The position numbers and the translations under genes are program-made. 64,000 nt of DNA from Nitrincola schmidtii (lineage in GTDB: Bacteria > Pseudomonadota > Gammaproteobacteria > Pseudomonadales > Balneatricaceae), in the NCBI RefSeq assembly GCF_008973715.1, contig NZ_WBOL01000004.1, forward strand, positions 124,001 to 188,000, read 5' to 3'. Each line of letters opens with the position of its first letter. The first letter of the stretch is position 1. This document shows, in pieces, positions 51,434 through 60,612 of the stretch. The notes under the pieces were generated by a model. It did not search any database. It saw nothing but the letters and a program-made list of their open reading frames with translations, and was not told the origin of the DNA.

Positions 51434-52213
51434 TCAGTGCTTACGAATCGCACCAATATGATCACGCAACACATGGACTTGTGATGCAAAACCTTCGGTA
51501 TAGGTATCTTCTAAGGTTCTTGGACGAGGCAGATCGACTTCTCGTCGAACCAAGATCTCGCCTGGACCTTTACTCATCACATACACGGTATCCGCTAAAA
51601 ACACCGCTTCTCTTAAGTCATGTGTCACTAGCACGACAGTGAAGGGTTGTTCCCGCCATAGATCCTGTAACATGCACCACAGCTCTTCACGGGTGAAGGC
51701 ATCTAATGCACCAAAGGGCTCGTCTAGCATTAACAATTCAGGTTTATGAATCAGTGCCCGACAAATGGAGGCACGTTGTTGCATGCCACCGGATAATTCC
51801 CAAGGGTATTTATCTTCCCACCCCGCTAAACCCACACGGGCAATCAGTGCTCGCGCCATCTCTTCGAACTCTTTGCGCTTCTTGCGCATCTGAGAACGAT
51901 AGGGCTGCACTATCTCTAGCGGTAACATGACGTTTTGCAGTGTGGTGCGCCAAGGCAGTAGATTGGATGCCTGAAACGCCATACCGATACATTTTTGTGG
52001 GCCTGAAATCTCTCGACCATTCAGATACACATAGCCTGATGTGGGATTGGAAAGCCCAGACACCAATTTCATCAAGGTAGACTTACCACACCCTGAAGGT
52101 CCGACTACCGCAATAAACTCATTTTTTCTTACAGATAGCGAAACATCACGTATCGCCAGAGGACCGCCCTCTTCGTAGGCTAAACTGACCTTTTCAAAGG
52201 TTACAAACTCCAT
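51434..52213 (-). CDS. ABC transporter ATPase (SsuB/TauB/ThiZ-like)
   Basis: 259 aa from ATG 52213 with GAGGTG upstream. Walker A GPSGCGKST, Q-loop AFQASNLLPWRT, signature LSGGMQQRASICRAL, Walker B LLMLDEPFGALD, H-loop LVTHD. Drives the adjacent permease. 13 bp before the permease start. Confidence 0.92.
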   Translation of the reverse strand: MEFVTFEKVSLAYEEGGPLAIRDVSLSVRKNEFIAVVGPSGCGKSTLMKLVSGLSNPTSGYVYLNGREISGPQKCIGMAFQASNLLPWRTTLQNVMLPLEIVQPYRSQMRKKRKEFEEMARALIARVGLAGWEDKYPWELSGGMQQRASICRALIHKPELLMLDEPFGALDAFTREELWCMLQDLWREQPFTVVLVTHDLREAVFLADTVYVMSKGPGEILVRREVDLPRPRTLEDTYTEGFASQVHVLRDHIGAIRKH

Positions 52214-52273
52214 AATCCACCTCAAACAAAGCCTCTCTAGTCAGCTAAGACAGACTGACTAGAGAGATGACAA

Positions 52274-53326
52274 TTAACGAGGAACCGTGCGCTCGGTCAG
52301 TTCCGGTAAAAAGGCGGTATTAAAGAGTTGTGCAGCGTCAGGAGTCACATCCAATCCAAACGCACTGACAGCTTCCTGAATTGATTGTTCTAAGCGATCT
52401 TGAGTCACCGCACCTAGCCCTTCAGCTAAAGTTTCTTCGGTAACGACTTGAGCGTCTAATGCTAAGTTCAAACGTCTTAGTTCTAATGCTTCGTTAACAA
52501 GCGCATCACGTCGTTTAACGTGCTTAACCGCTGCTGCAGGATCTTCAAGGGTTTCAACCAAAGCTCGGTTAAACGCACGAACAAAAGCTGAAACCGCATC
52601 TGGATTTTCCGCTAGCAACTTTTCACTGGCGATAATGGCATTACCATACAAAGCGACACCAAAATCGGAATAAGGCATGACGGTAATCATCTCAGGGTCG
52701 ATACCACGCGCTTCTAAATTCAATAAGCTGGTGAAGTAAAAGCCGGTGATACCATCGACTTGGCGACGAGCCAGTAAGGTTTCACGAATTGCGGGATCAA
52801 CACTTTGCCAGGTCACACTATCGACATCGAGACCATTATGCGCTGCAAAGGCAGGCCAAGCTTTACGACCTGCATCAAAGACAGGAGCCGCCAAGGTTTT
52901 ACCGACTAAATCTGCGGGTGTATCAATACCAGAATCCTTCAGGGTAAACACCGCCGCAGGGGTATTGTTATACAACATATAAACGCCTTGAATGCCGGAT
53001 GAAGGGTTTGCTGATGCATATTCAATCAGCGCATTAAAATCCGCTAAACCCATATCATAGGCACCCGTCGCCACGCGGGTGACCGCACCGGCAGAGCCGT
53101 TACCCGAATCGATATTGACGTTTAATCCTTCTTCGGCAAAGTAGCCTTTATCTAACGCGAGTAAGAAAGGTGCAGAGGGTCCTTCAAAGCGCCAATCTAA
53201 GGTGAAGTTAATTGCAGTTGAGGCCTGTACATCTGATGCCATCAGTGTTTGTAAGCCCATACAAGCAGTTAAACCACACACCACTGCCATTTTTTTCAAG
53301 GTTAAACGCTTTGCAATATTCATCAT
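52274..53326 (-). CDS. ABC transporter substrate-binding protein, NMT1/THI5-like
   Basis: 350 aa. Signal peptide (VVCGLTACMGLQTLMASDVQA), then the NMT1 fold: INFTLDWRFEGPSAPFLLAL, GYFAEEGLNV, GNGSAGAVTRVATGAYDMGL. The opening resembles pyrimidine-precursor and riboflavin-type binding proteins that bind nucleobase-like heterocycles; in this operon, with an NCS2 permease and a RutR-like repressor, a purine or related base is the likely substrate. First gene, under a sigma-54 promoter with an operator at its start point. Confidence 0.88.
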   Translation of the reverse strand: MMNIAKRLTLKKMAVVCGLTACMGLQTLMASDVQASTAINFTLDWRFEGPSAPFLLALDKGYFAEEGLNVNIDSGNGSAGAVTRVATGAYDMGLADFNALIEYASANPSSGIQGVYMLYNNTPAAVFTLKDSGIDTPADLVGKTLAAPVFDAGRKAWPAFAAHNGLDVDSVTWQSVDPAIRETLLARRQVDGITGFYFTSLLNLEARGIDPEMITVMPYSDFGVALYGNAIIASEKLLAENPDAVSAFVRAFNRALVETLEDPAAAVKHVKRRDALVNEALELRRLNLALDAQVVTEETLAEGLGAVTQDRLEQSIQEAVSAFGLDVTPDAAQLFNTAFLPELTERTVPR

Positions 53327-53416
53327 TTTTTCCTTTCAAATAAAATATCGATTCATGTCTAGAAAGTCTGTCTGGATGCCTAGATAGCCATCAGGCTGTT
53401 TGGCTTCAACGCAAAA

Positions 53417-53432
53417 CTGACCGACCAGTCAA
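53417..53432. promoter_or_regulatory. RutR-like operator of the NMT1-importer operon
   Basis: CTGACCGACCAGTCAA, near-palindromic, 13/16 identical to 40246-40261. It lies at about +8 to +23 relative to the predicted sigma-54 start (near 53440), a position suited to a roadblock repressor encoded by the last gene of the same operon. Confidence 0.65.
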
Positions 53433-53450
53433 CTTATTTGATTTTTTATT

Positions 53451-53466
53451 TGCAAAGCTTATGCCA
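53451..53466 (-). promoter_or_regulatory. Sigma-54 promoter of the NMT1-importer operon
   Basis: The minus strand reads TGGCATAAGCTTTGCA: TGGCA(T), N5, TTGCA, with GG-N10-GC. One mismatch to TGGCAC-N5-TTGCA. Confidence 0.8.
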
Positions 53467-53505
53467 CTATTTATCCGTGTTATTTCAGGATTTTTGTTAC
53501 TGCAT

Positions 53506-53522
53506 TGCACCAAAATACTGCA
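53506..53522. promoter_or_regulatory. NtrC-like site upstream of the NMT1-importer operon
   Basis: TGCACCAAAATACTGCA has 9 of 10 arm bases of TGCAC-N7-GTGCA, centred about 74 bp upstream of the predicted start. The 332-bp gap 53327-53658 holds this site, the sigma-54 promoter and the palindrome, and no gene. Confidence 0.65.
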
Positions 53523-53658
53523 AAAAGTAAAAATACTGGTCAAATAAGCATCAAACTGAATCACTCACTTACCAAAGTGTTTAAGTCATTAAGTAAACTT
53601 TTCAGTGTGCTATGCTGTCCCTATATAATTAAGGGCTAATTTGAACTAAGGATATGTT

Positions 53659-54339
53659 ATGAAAGACGATGTAAAAGTCTGGGATTGGAGTATTCGGGTA
53701 TTTCACTGGAGTTTACCCATCTTACTCTTTTTACTCTGGTTTTCTGCGACACAAAGCCAAAACTTTGATGCTATTGAACATCACATGATACTGGCGCAAA
53801 TCTTATTAGGCTTGATGATTTATCGAGTGATTTGGGGATTTGTTGGTACGCCAGCAGCACGCTTTAGCCGTTTTATTACGGGCCCCGCAACCTGGTGGGT
53901 CTATGCTTCTGCACTGCTAAAGCGCCAGCCTATACACTATTTAGGCCATAATCCTCTGGGTGGAATCATGGTCATTGTGTTGCTAAGTGCCTTAGGTTTT
54001 CAGTTAACGACCGGACTATTCACCAATGATGATATTTTGTTTGCAGGCCCGTTATCTAACTCAGTAGATCGAGATACGGTTCGCTGGATGAGCCGCTGGC
54101 ATAAGAATTTCTTTGACTGGATTCTGATTCTGGTCGCACTTCATCTAACCGCCATTGCTTTGTACAAGCTTTTGGGCGAGGGACTGGTAAAAGCCATGTT
54201 TACCGGCAAGAAGCCGATGATCGACAGCGCACCTGATAAAGAGAAAGTGCTTCCTGCACCTGAATCCTTTCCTTGGATACGTTTTGCGATCACTGTCGCG
54301 ATTGCTGCTAGTACAGTTTATTACCTATTTCATTTTTAG
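53659..54339 (+). CDS. Cytochrome b561-family membrane protein
   Basis: 226 aa. Four to five hydrophobic segments with the paired histidines expected for two b hemes (VWDWSIRVFHWSLP, EHHMILAQ, WHKNFFDWILILVALHLTAIA), like Ni/Fe-hydrogenase-type cytochrome b subunits. Probably a quinone-coupled electron carrier. Stands alone, convergent with the RND pump genes; an electron-transfer link to PuuD cannot be shown. Confidence 0.88.
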   Translation: MKDDVKVWDWSIRVFHWSLPILLFLLWFSATQSQNFDAIEHHMILAQILLGLMIYRVIWGFVGTPAARFSRFITGPATWWVYASALLKRQPIHYLGHNPLGGIMVIVLLSALGFQLTTGLFTNDDILFAGPLSNSVDRDTVRWMSRWHKNFFDWILILVALHLTAIALYKLLGEGLVKAMFTGKKPMIDSAPDKEKVLPAPESFPWIRFAITVAIAASTVYYLFHF

Positions 54340-54366
54340 CGTGAAGTGATAACGTTCGAATATCGT

Positions 54367-57300
54367 TTAAGCGGTTGTAGCCACCTGAGCCAAGCCACTG
54401 ACCTTGCGCTCAGCGGGCTGCAAATAAGAGTAGATGACAGGCACCAACAACAAGCCAACAAACATCGAAAAGCTTAATCCAAAGACAATAGAAACGGCTA
54501 AGGGTTGCAGCATTTCTGAACCCTCCCCGATACCTATAGCCAAGGGTAGCATTCCTGCCACAGTGGTCATGGTTGTCATCATGATAGGGCGAAGCCTTAG
54601 TTTTGCTGCTGAGATAATCGCCTCATCGCGACGCAGTCCTTTATCCTGTTGCAGTTCAATGTATTCAACCAAGACGATAGCGTTGTTCACCACAATACCG
54701 GCTAGCATAATCATGCCTAACCAGACTGGCATTGAAAGCGGCATCCCCAATAGATTTAAGCCCCCTGCAACACCTATGGCACTAAACGGAACACTGAGAA
54801 TAATGACTAAGGGATTGCGCAAGGATTCATATTGAACCGCCATCACCACAAACACCAAAAATAGGGCCAGTAATAACAATATGCCGGTTAAACGCTGACC
54901 TTCTTGCAATGTTTGCCCTGCTCCACCATCAAATCGCGTGTAACCACTCGGCAATGCCAACTCTGCTAAGGCTTGATCTATGCTCTGTAATACTTCTCCA
55001 AGTGGATAACCCGACATTAATGTCGCGGTGACTTCAACAATACGCATTTGACTGTCTCTGCGAATCGTTCCTGGGGATTGCGTTAATTCAATTTGAACTA
55101 GGTCGCCCAAGTAGACTGGCTGTCGACCATTGGTGGCAGGAAACAACAATACCGATTCTAAGTCTTGTACATCACGTGTCAGATGCTGAGGAAGACGTAT
55201 GCGAATATCAAAACCTCGACCTCCCTCATAAAAGTCGGTGACGACTCTTCCCTCTAATGCCATCATCAAGGCCGCATTAACATCTTGAACATTCACACCT
55301 AACACAGCAGCTCTATCTCTATCGACACGAAAATCCAGTTCTAACACTTGTTCTTCCGATGAAAAGGCTAGGTTTTGCAACCCTTCAACTGATGCCATTC
55401 TATCGACCGATTCTCTGGCTAATCGATCCAACACCTCTAAGTCAGGCCCTTGAATTCGCACACTGATATCATCGTCACTGGTACTGGTTCGAATACCTCG
55501 AATACCGCGTTGGCGCATACGGACCTGAACACCCGCTAACTGCTCTTCTGCAATCTGCTGGTTTTTACGGTTGATCCATTGCTGTGAGGTGATCTCTCTA
55601 TCCGCTAGGGACTTTAATTGAACAGTGATACTGGCTTGGTTAGCGGCCTCTCGAGCTGTTCGGCCCCACACGAAGCCTCCGGAAACGACAAAAGCGCTTT
55701 CTACATGAGGATCTCTTCTGATGATGGATTCAATGATAAGCACCCGTTGATCCATTTCATCTAAGGTAATATCAGGATCGCCGATCACGCGAATATCAAT
55801 TTCACCATTATCCATGGTTGGTAAAAACGTCTGGGCTCCACTTAAAAATGTTGGAGCGCTAATGACCAGCAAACCAATAAATATCAAGGGAATGGGCCAA
55901 CGAAACGTTAAGATTTTACCTATCAGAAAGGCATAACCTCGCTGTAAGGTGTCAATAAAGCGATCTACTAGTCGACGGAAGGCGCTGGTTTTATGAGTAA
56001 GCACTCGAGACGCCAAAGCGGGTACCAGTGTCAGCGCAATCACCATCGACGCTACGACCGCAGCCGAGATGGTAATAATTAACTCTCTAAAGAGTAGTCC
56101 CACCAATCCACCGACAAATAGAAACGGCAAAATTGCAGCTAAGTTGGTCGACGTGGAGGCTAAAATCGCACTATTCACCTCTGCAGCGGCATTTTCTGCA
56201 TCTTCAAGTGTTGCCTCACCTTCGCGTTGATGGCGATAGATATTTTCCAGCATAACAATGGTGTTATCGACCAACATCCCCACACCTAATGCCAAACCAC
56301 CTAAGGTCATGATATTTAGGGTGAGATTGCTGATACCCATCAATACAAAGGTCACCATCACTGCGATGGGAATTGCGCTACCAATGATCAACGTGCGTCG
56401 TAGGTTACCCAAAAACAGATAGACCACTGACATGGCCAATAATGCACCACTGACAACCGCAATAACTGAGTTATTCAATGCCTGACGCACATAAATGGAT
56501 TGATCAGAGATAGGATAGATCTCTATATCATCGGGTATCAGTCCCTGATCGCTAAGCCATTGCATCCGTGTTTGTACATGGTTAGCAACCGAAATAGTGT
56601 TCGCGTCAGGTTGATTCTGGATGGATAACTGTAGCGCGGGAATACCATTGGCACGGATTCGTAAACGCTCATCTTTATGGGTATCTAATATCGTCGCCAC
56701 CTCATCTAATGAGACTCGACTACCATCCGCTAGGGGTATGGATAACGAAGCTAAGGCTTCAACACTATCAAATCGTCCACTAATACGACCACTAATCTCT
56801 TGTCGCTCTGTCCTTAAACGACCCGCTGGATCTTCACGATGATTACGCGTTAAGGCATCAACGACATCATCTACTTCTAATCCTAGCCCTGCCAATCGAA
56901 CCGGATCGGGTAGTATCTGAATTTCTCTTTCCAACCCTCCACCCACCTCGGCAGCCGCAACGCCGGGTAAATTAATAAACCAATTGGCAAACACATCGTC
57001 AACCCATGTACGTAACTCAACGGGATCTCGCAAAGATGAGCTGATGGCAAATTGCATCACGGGGATTTGTGAGGGGTCTCGCTTAAATATAGTGGGTTGT
57101 TCGATGGAATCCGGCAGTAAACGTCTTGCTCTATCCAGGCGTGTGCTGGCATCTCTTAAGGCGATATCAATATCTTTGCCATAAGGGAAGATTAAATCCA
57201 CTGAAGCTCGACCCTGACTGGTACTTGACTGGATATTGACCATATCCTCAGTGACGGCCAATTGCTCTTCTAAAAAGCGTGTTACACGATCTTCCATCAC

Positions 57301-57498
57301 TACGGCTGGAACACCCTGATCAGTGATGCTGACACGTATTTCGGGATAGATTAGGCGTGGCAGAAGATCAACCGACAATCGACTTAAGCTAAACACACCT
57401 AACACGATCACTGCCAGTGCAATCATTGTGACACCGACAGGATGTCGAATGGACCAACCCGCTACACCAGAGCTATGTCGTAATACCGTTTTAGACAT
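54367..57498 (-). CDS. RND efflux pump permease (AcrB-like family)
   Basis: 1043 aa, full length. N-terminal membrane segment (GWSIRHPVGVTMIALAVIVL), 12 membrane segments in two halves, the proton-relay region GGLALGVGMLVDNTIVMLEN with the conserved Asp, and TMDNGEIDIRVIGDPDITLD in the porter domain. Exports small molecules using proton motive force with the adjacent adaptor. No outer-membrane factor gene lies here, so it likely borrows a TolC. Starts 1 bp after the adaptor gene's stop. Confidence 0.93.
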   Translation of the reverse strand: MSKTVLRHSSGVAGWSIRHPVGVTMIALAVIVLGVFSLSRLSVDLLPRLIYPEIRVSITDQGVPAVVMEDRVTRFLEEQLAVTEDMVNIQSSTSQGRASVDLIFPYGKDIDIALRDASTRLDRARRLLPDSIEQPTIFKRDPSQIPVMQFAISSSLRDPVELRTWVDDVFANWFINLPGVAAAEVGGGLEREIQILPDPVRLAGLGLEVDDVVDALTRNHREDPAGRLRTERQEISGRISGRFDSVEALASLSIPLADGSRVSLDEVATILDTHKDERLRIRANGIPALQLSIQNQPDANTISVANHVQTRMQWLSDQGLIPDDIEIYPISDQSIYVRQALNNSVIAVVSGALLAMSVVYLFLGNLRRTLIIGSAIPIAVMVTFVLMGISNLTLNIMTLGGLALGVGMLVDNTIVMLENIYRHQREGEATLEDAENAAAEVNSAILASTSTNLAAILPFLFVGGLVGLLFRELIITISAAVVASMVIALTLVPALASRVLTHKTSAFRRLVDRFIDTLQRGYAFLIGKILTFRWPIPLIFIGLLVISAPTFLSGAQTFLPTMDNGEIDIRVIGDPDITLDEMDQRVLIIESIIRRDPHVESAFVVSGGFVWGRTAREAANQASITVQLKSLADREITSQQWINRKNQQIAEEQLAGVQVRMRQRGIRGIRTSTSDDDISVRIQGPDLEVLDRLARESVDRMASVEGLQNLAFSSEEQVLELDFRVDRDRAAVLGVNVQDVNAALMMALEGRVVTDFYEGGRGFDIRIRLPQHLTRDVQDLESVLLFPATNGRQPVYLGDLVQIELTQSPGTIRRDSQMRIVEVTATLMSGYPLGEVLQSIDQALAELALPSGYTRFDGGAGQTLQEGQRLTGILLLLALFLVFVVMAVQYESLRNPLVIILSVPFSAIGVAGGLNLLGMPLSMPVWLGMIMLAGIVVNNAIVLVEYIELQQDKGLRRDEAIISAAKLRLRPIMMTTMTTVAGMLPLAIGIGEGSEMLQPLAVSIVFGLSFSMFVGLLLVPVIYSYLQPAERKVSGLAQVATTA

Positions 57499-57499
57499 C

Positions 57500-58555
57500 T
57501 TAACTACCCCGTTCCGATAACGGAGTGACTGGGGTCACGTGTCGACCTTCCGTGAGTCCCATAAAACCTCGAATGACGACCGCTTCATTAGCAGTGAGAC
57601 CTTCTAAAATCTCTACTCGATCTGCCACTCTAAGTCCAGTAATGACCTCACGTTTTTCTATACGCTGCTGCTCATTCATCACGTAAACATATTCACCCTG
57701 CTCAAAGCGCAGGGCGGCAAACGGAATCATGATTCGCTGTTGCAAATTGGCCGTTAAACTAACACGCGCTAGCTGACCCGGTAGCGCGCCATTAGGTACT
57801 GGATCTAAACTGATCTCTACCTGCCCTCGACGCGTTAGTGGATCAATTTCCGGATAGATACGCGATACTTTGCCCATGAATATTTGTGAGCCTAACGCAT
57901 CAAGCTGAATATCGACCAGATCTTCAAGATTAAGGTGTGTCATCACTTGTTCTGATAACTGAAGATCAACCACTAATGACTGAGGATCAATCAATGTGAG
58001 TAGATGTGTATTTTTTGATGCGAAATTACCCGGATCAGAAAGTCGTTCGGTAATGACACCAGAAAAAGGTGCTTCGGTTCGCGTAAAGGAAAGACGAGTA
58101 TTTAGAATAGCCAACTCTGCACGAGCGATTTCAAGCTCAGTTTCGCGTTTTTGTAACTCTTCAACGGACGTTAAGTTTCGTTGAGAAAGCGAGCGCACTC
58201 TTTCTAAATCTCGCTCAGCTCGGCTGAGTTCTGCGCGACTTCGGGCTATTTGTGACCTCAGCAAACTATCATCTAAAGCCATCAACAGCTCACCTTGATT
58301 AACTGTATCACCGGGATACCAGGGCAAGGCTGCCAGTTGACCTTCCTCTTGTGCAAACACCCTAAAGCGTGTTGTTGCCCTTAGCGTACCCGTTCGCATC
58401 CGATCTAATTTCACGTCTTCAAAGTTGACGTTATAAACCTCAACGAGATGTGGGCGGGGTTGTCTTTGTTGTTCATTACTTTGTGCTGCCGGTTGATCAC
58501 AACCCGTTAAAAACAACAATGAGCTGATCAGGATCGCAAACAACGATGGTCGCAC
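57500..58555 (-). CDS. RND efflux periplasmic adaptor (membrane fusion protein)
   Basis: 351 aa, GTG start at 58555 with AGGAG 7 bp upstream. Lipoprotein signal with LTGC lipobox (Cys 19), barrel-sandwich hybrid (YPGDTVNQGELLMALDDS), a coiled-coil hairpin at about 95-150, and EAPFSGVITERLSDPGNFA. Links the RND permease to an outer-membrane channel. Confidence 0.92.
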   Translation of the reverse strand: MRPSLFAILISSLLFLTGCDQPAAQSNEQQRQPRPHLVEVYNVNFEDVKLDRMRTGTLRATTRFRVFAQEEGQLAALPWYPGDTVNQGELLMALDDSLLRSQIARSRAELSRAERDLERVRSLSQRNLTSVEELQKRETELEIARAELAILNTRLSFTRTEAPFSGVITERLSDPGNFASKNTHLLTLIDPQSLVVDLQLSEQVMTHLNLEDLVDIQLDALGSQIFMGKVSRIYPEIDPLTRRGQVEISLDPVPNGALPGQLARVSLTANLQQRIMIPFAALRFEQGEYVYVMNEQQRIEKREVITGLRVADRVEILEGLTANEAVVIRGFMGLTEGRHVTPVTPLSERGS

Positions 58556-58589
58556 ACGGTCTCTCCTTGAGATATTTTTAATAACGCAG

Positions 58590-58603
58590 TTAAACGCGTT
58601 TAA
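58590..58603. promoter_or_regulatory. 14-bp perfect palindrome upstream of the RND operon
   Basis: TTAAACGCGTTTAA, 35 bp before the adaptor start codon. Position and symmetry suit a repressor operator; no regulator gene is adjacent. Confidence 0.45.
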
Positions 58604-58708
58604 TGATTAGAAGCTAATAAGAAGATTTTAGCTTTTATACATAGCAATAACATGACGATCACAGTAAAGATACGTAAAAAGTCAGGTTATAGATGACTTA
58701 GGACAGAC

Positions 58709-58741
58709 AATCGAGCAGCAGGTTCACCCTACTACTCGATT
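58709..58741 (-). terminator. Hairpin downstream of the aap operon
   Basis: AATCGAGCAG (58709-58718) and CTACTCGATT (58732-58741) pair over 10 bp with one G-U, 10 bp past the aapP stop. No T-run; tentative. The rest of 58604-58708 shows nothing. Confidence 0.45.
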
Positions 58742-58751
58742 GAGAATGGGA

Positions 58752-59501
58752 TTAATGCCCCAGTACTTGACTGAGGAATAACTTGGTGCGGTCTGATTGA
58801 GGATTATTGAAGAACTCTTCTGGCTCATTCTCTTCTACAATTTGACCAGCATCCATAAAGATAACGCGGTCTGCCACTTTTTTCGCAAAGCCCATTTCGT
58901 GAGTGACGCACAACATGGTCATCCCTTCTTGAGCTAGTTCCACCATAACATCCAACACTTCCTTTATCATCTCTGGGTCAAGAGCAGAAGTCGGCTCATC
59001 AAACAGCATTACCCTTGGATTCATACATAAGCTTCTTGCAATGGCGACACGCTGTTGCTGCCCACCCGATAGCTGTCCTGGAAACTTATTGGCCTGCTCT
59101 GGAATTTTGACACGTTCCAAATATTTCATTGCAATCGCCTCAGCTTCTTTTTGAGGCATTTTTCTGACCCAAATAGGTGCCAACGTGCAATTTTGCAGAA
59201 CCGTCAGATGTGGGAAGAGGTTAAAGTGTTGGAACACCATACCTACTTCTTTACGTATCTGACCAATGTTCTTCAAGTCATTATTCAACACCACACCATC
59301 AACAACGATATCTCCTTCTTGATGCTCTTCCAAGTGGTTGATACAACGGATCATGGTTGATTTGCCAGAGCCTGAAGGACCACAAATAACGATCCTTTCA
59401 CCGACCTTCACGTTTAGGTTGATATCCTTCAATACGTGAAACTGGCCGTACCATTTATTTACATTATTCAGAGTGATAATAAACTCTTGTTCGTTCGTCA
59501 T
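58752..59501 (-). CDS. aapP: General L-amino acid ABC transporter ATPase
   Basis: 249 aa from ATG 59501 with GGAG 10 bp upstream; a TTG at 59516 is an alternative. Walker [11 protein letters not shown]-loop [12 protein letters not shown], signature [15 protein letters not shown], Walker [14 protein letters not shown]-loop CVTHEM, the polar amino acid (GlnQ-type) subfamily. Energises AapQM. Last gene of aapJQMP. Confidence 0.92.
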   Translation of the reverse strand: MTNEQEFIITLNNVNKWYGQFHVLKDINLNVKVGERIVICGPSGSGKSTMIRCINHLEEHQEGDIVVDGVVLNNDLKNIGQIRKEVGMVFQHFNLFPHLTVLQNCTLAPIWVRKMPQKEAEAIAMKYLERVKIPEQANKFPGQLSGGQQQRVAIARSLCMNPRVMLFDEPTSALDPEMIKEVLDVMVELAQEGMTMLCVTHEMGFAKKVADRVIFMDAGQIVEENEPEEFFNNPQSDRTKLFLSQVLGH

Positions 59502-59516
59502 AGACCAGAACTCCAA

Positions 59517-60611
59517 TTAATTCCGATGGCCGGTATTGAGGCGATCTTCAAGATAAATACTGTAACGAGACATACTGAAACAGAAGATCCAGAACATGAA
59601 GGCAGCAAATAGATAACCCTCTGCTGGATAACCCAACCAAGCTGGATCAGACAGCGCTTGGCGAACCATACCCAATACATCTAACAAACCGATAATGACG
59701 ATTAGACTGGTGTCCTTAAATAAGGAGATCAGGGTATTCACTATGCCCGGAATCATAATTTTCAAGGCTTGGGGTAACACCACTAGGTTCATTTTTTGCC
59801 AATAACTCAAACCTAGCGCATCCGCGCCTTCAAACTGTCCTTTACTCAGTGCTTGCAAACCACCACGCACCACTTCAGCCATGTAAGCAGACTGAAACAT
59901 GATGATCCCGATCAATGCACGCATCAATTTATCTGCATCAGTTCCACCGGCAAAAAATAGCGGAAGCATGACTGACGCCATAAACAAAATGGTGATCAAC
60001 GGTACGCCACGCCAAAACTCAATAAAGATGACACAAACCATCTTTATGACAGGCATCTCACTTCGACGCCCAAGCGCCAGCAGAATACCGATTGGAATCG
60101 CAGCGACAATACCGATAAGCGCCAATACCAGTGTTAGCATTAAGCCACCCCAACGGTGAGTTGGGATCACTTCTAAGCCAAAACCACCATAAAGCAAGGT
60201 ATACGCAACCACTGGATAGACAGTAATGGCAGCAATACCCACCCACTTTTTGAATGGCAAATTAGGAATTGAAAGCCACGCAATTGTCACTATCAGCAGA
60301 ATAAATGCGAGATTGGGGCGCCAGTAACTATCTTCAGGATAGAAACCATACATAAACAGGTTCCAACGCACCGTCACAAATACCCAGCAGGCACCACCAC
60401 TGGAGCAATCTTCACGAGAAGTTCCAAACCAGTCAGAACTAATAAAAGCCCAATTTATAAATGGCACCAACACAATCCACAACATATACGCTGTGAATAA
60501 GGTCACCAGAGTATTTGGAATACTAGAAAAAAGATTTCTTCTCATCCAGCCTATGATGCCAACCTCAACCAAGGGTGCAGGACGACTTTCAATGGGAGTA
60601 AATTTTTCCAT
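59517..60611 (-). CDS. aapM: General L-amino acid ABC transporter permease
   Basis: 364 aa from ATG 60611 (MEKFTPIESRP), with GGAG 8 bp upstream. Longer than GlnP-type permeases because of an N-terminal extension with extra membrane segments and a periplasmic loop (SSDWFGTSREDCSSGGACWV), as in AapM/BztC. EAA-type loop EGADALGLSYWQKMNLVVLP. Forms the pore with AapQ. Confidence 0.9.
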   Translation of the reverse strand: MEKFTPIESRPAPLVEVGIIGWMRRNLFSSIPNTLVTLFTAYMLWIVLVPFINWAFISSDWFGTSREDCSSGGACWVFVTVRWNLFMYGFYPEDSYWRPNLAFILLIVTIAWLSIPNLPFKKWVGIAAITVYPVVAYTLLYGGFGLEVIPTHRWGGLMLTLVLALIGIVAAIPIGILLALGRRSEMPVIKMVCVIFIEFWRGVPLITILFMASVMLPLFFAGGTDADKLMRALIGIIMFQSAYMAEVVRGGLQALSKGQFEGADALGLSYWQKMNLVVLPQALKIMIPGIVNTLISLFKDTSLIVIIGLLDVLGMVRQALSDPAWLGYPAEGYLFAAFMFWIFCFSMSRYSIYLEDRLNTGHRN

Positions 60612-60612
60612 T

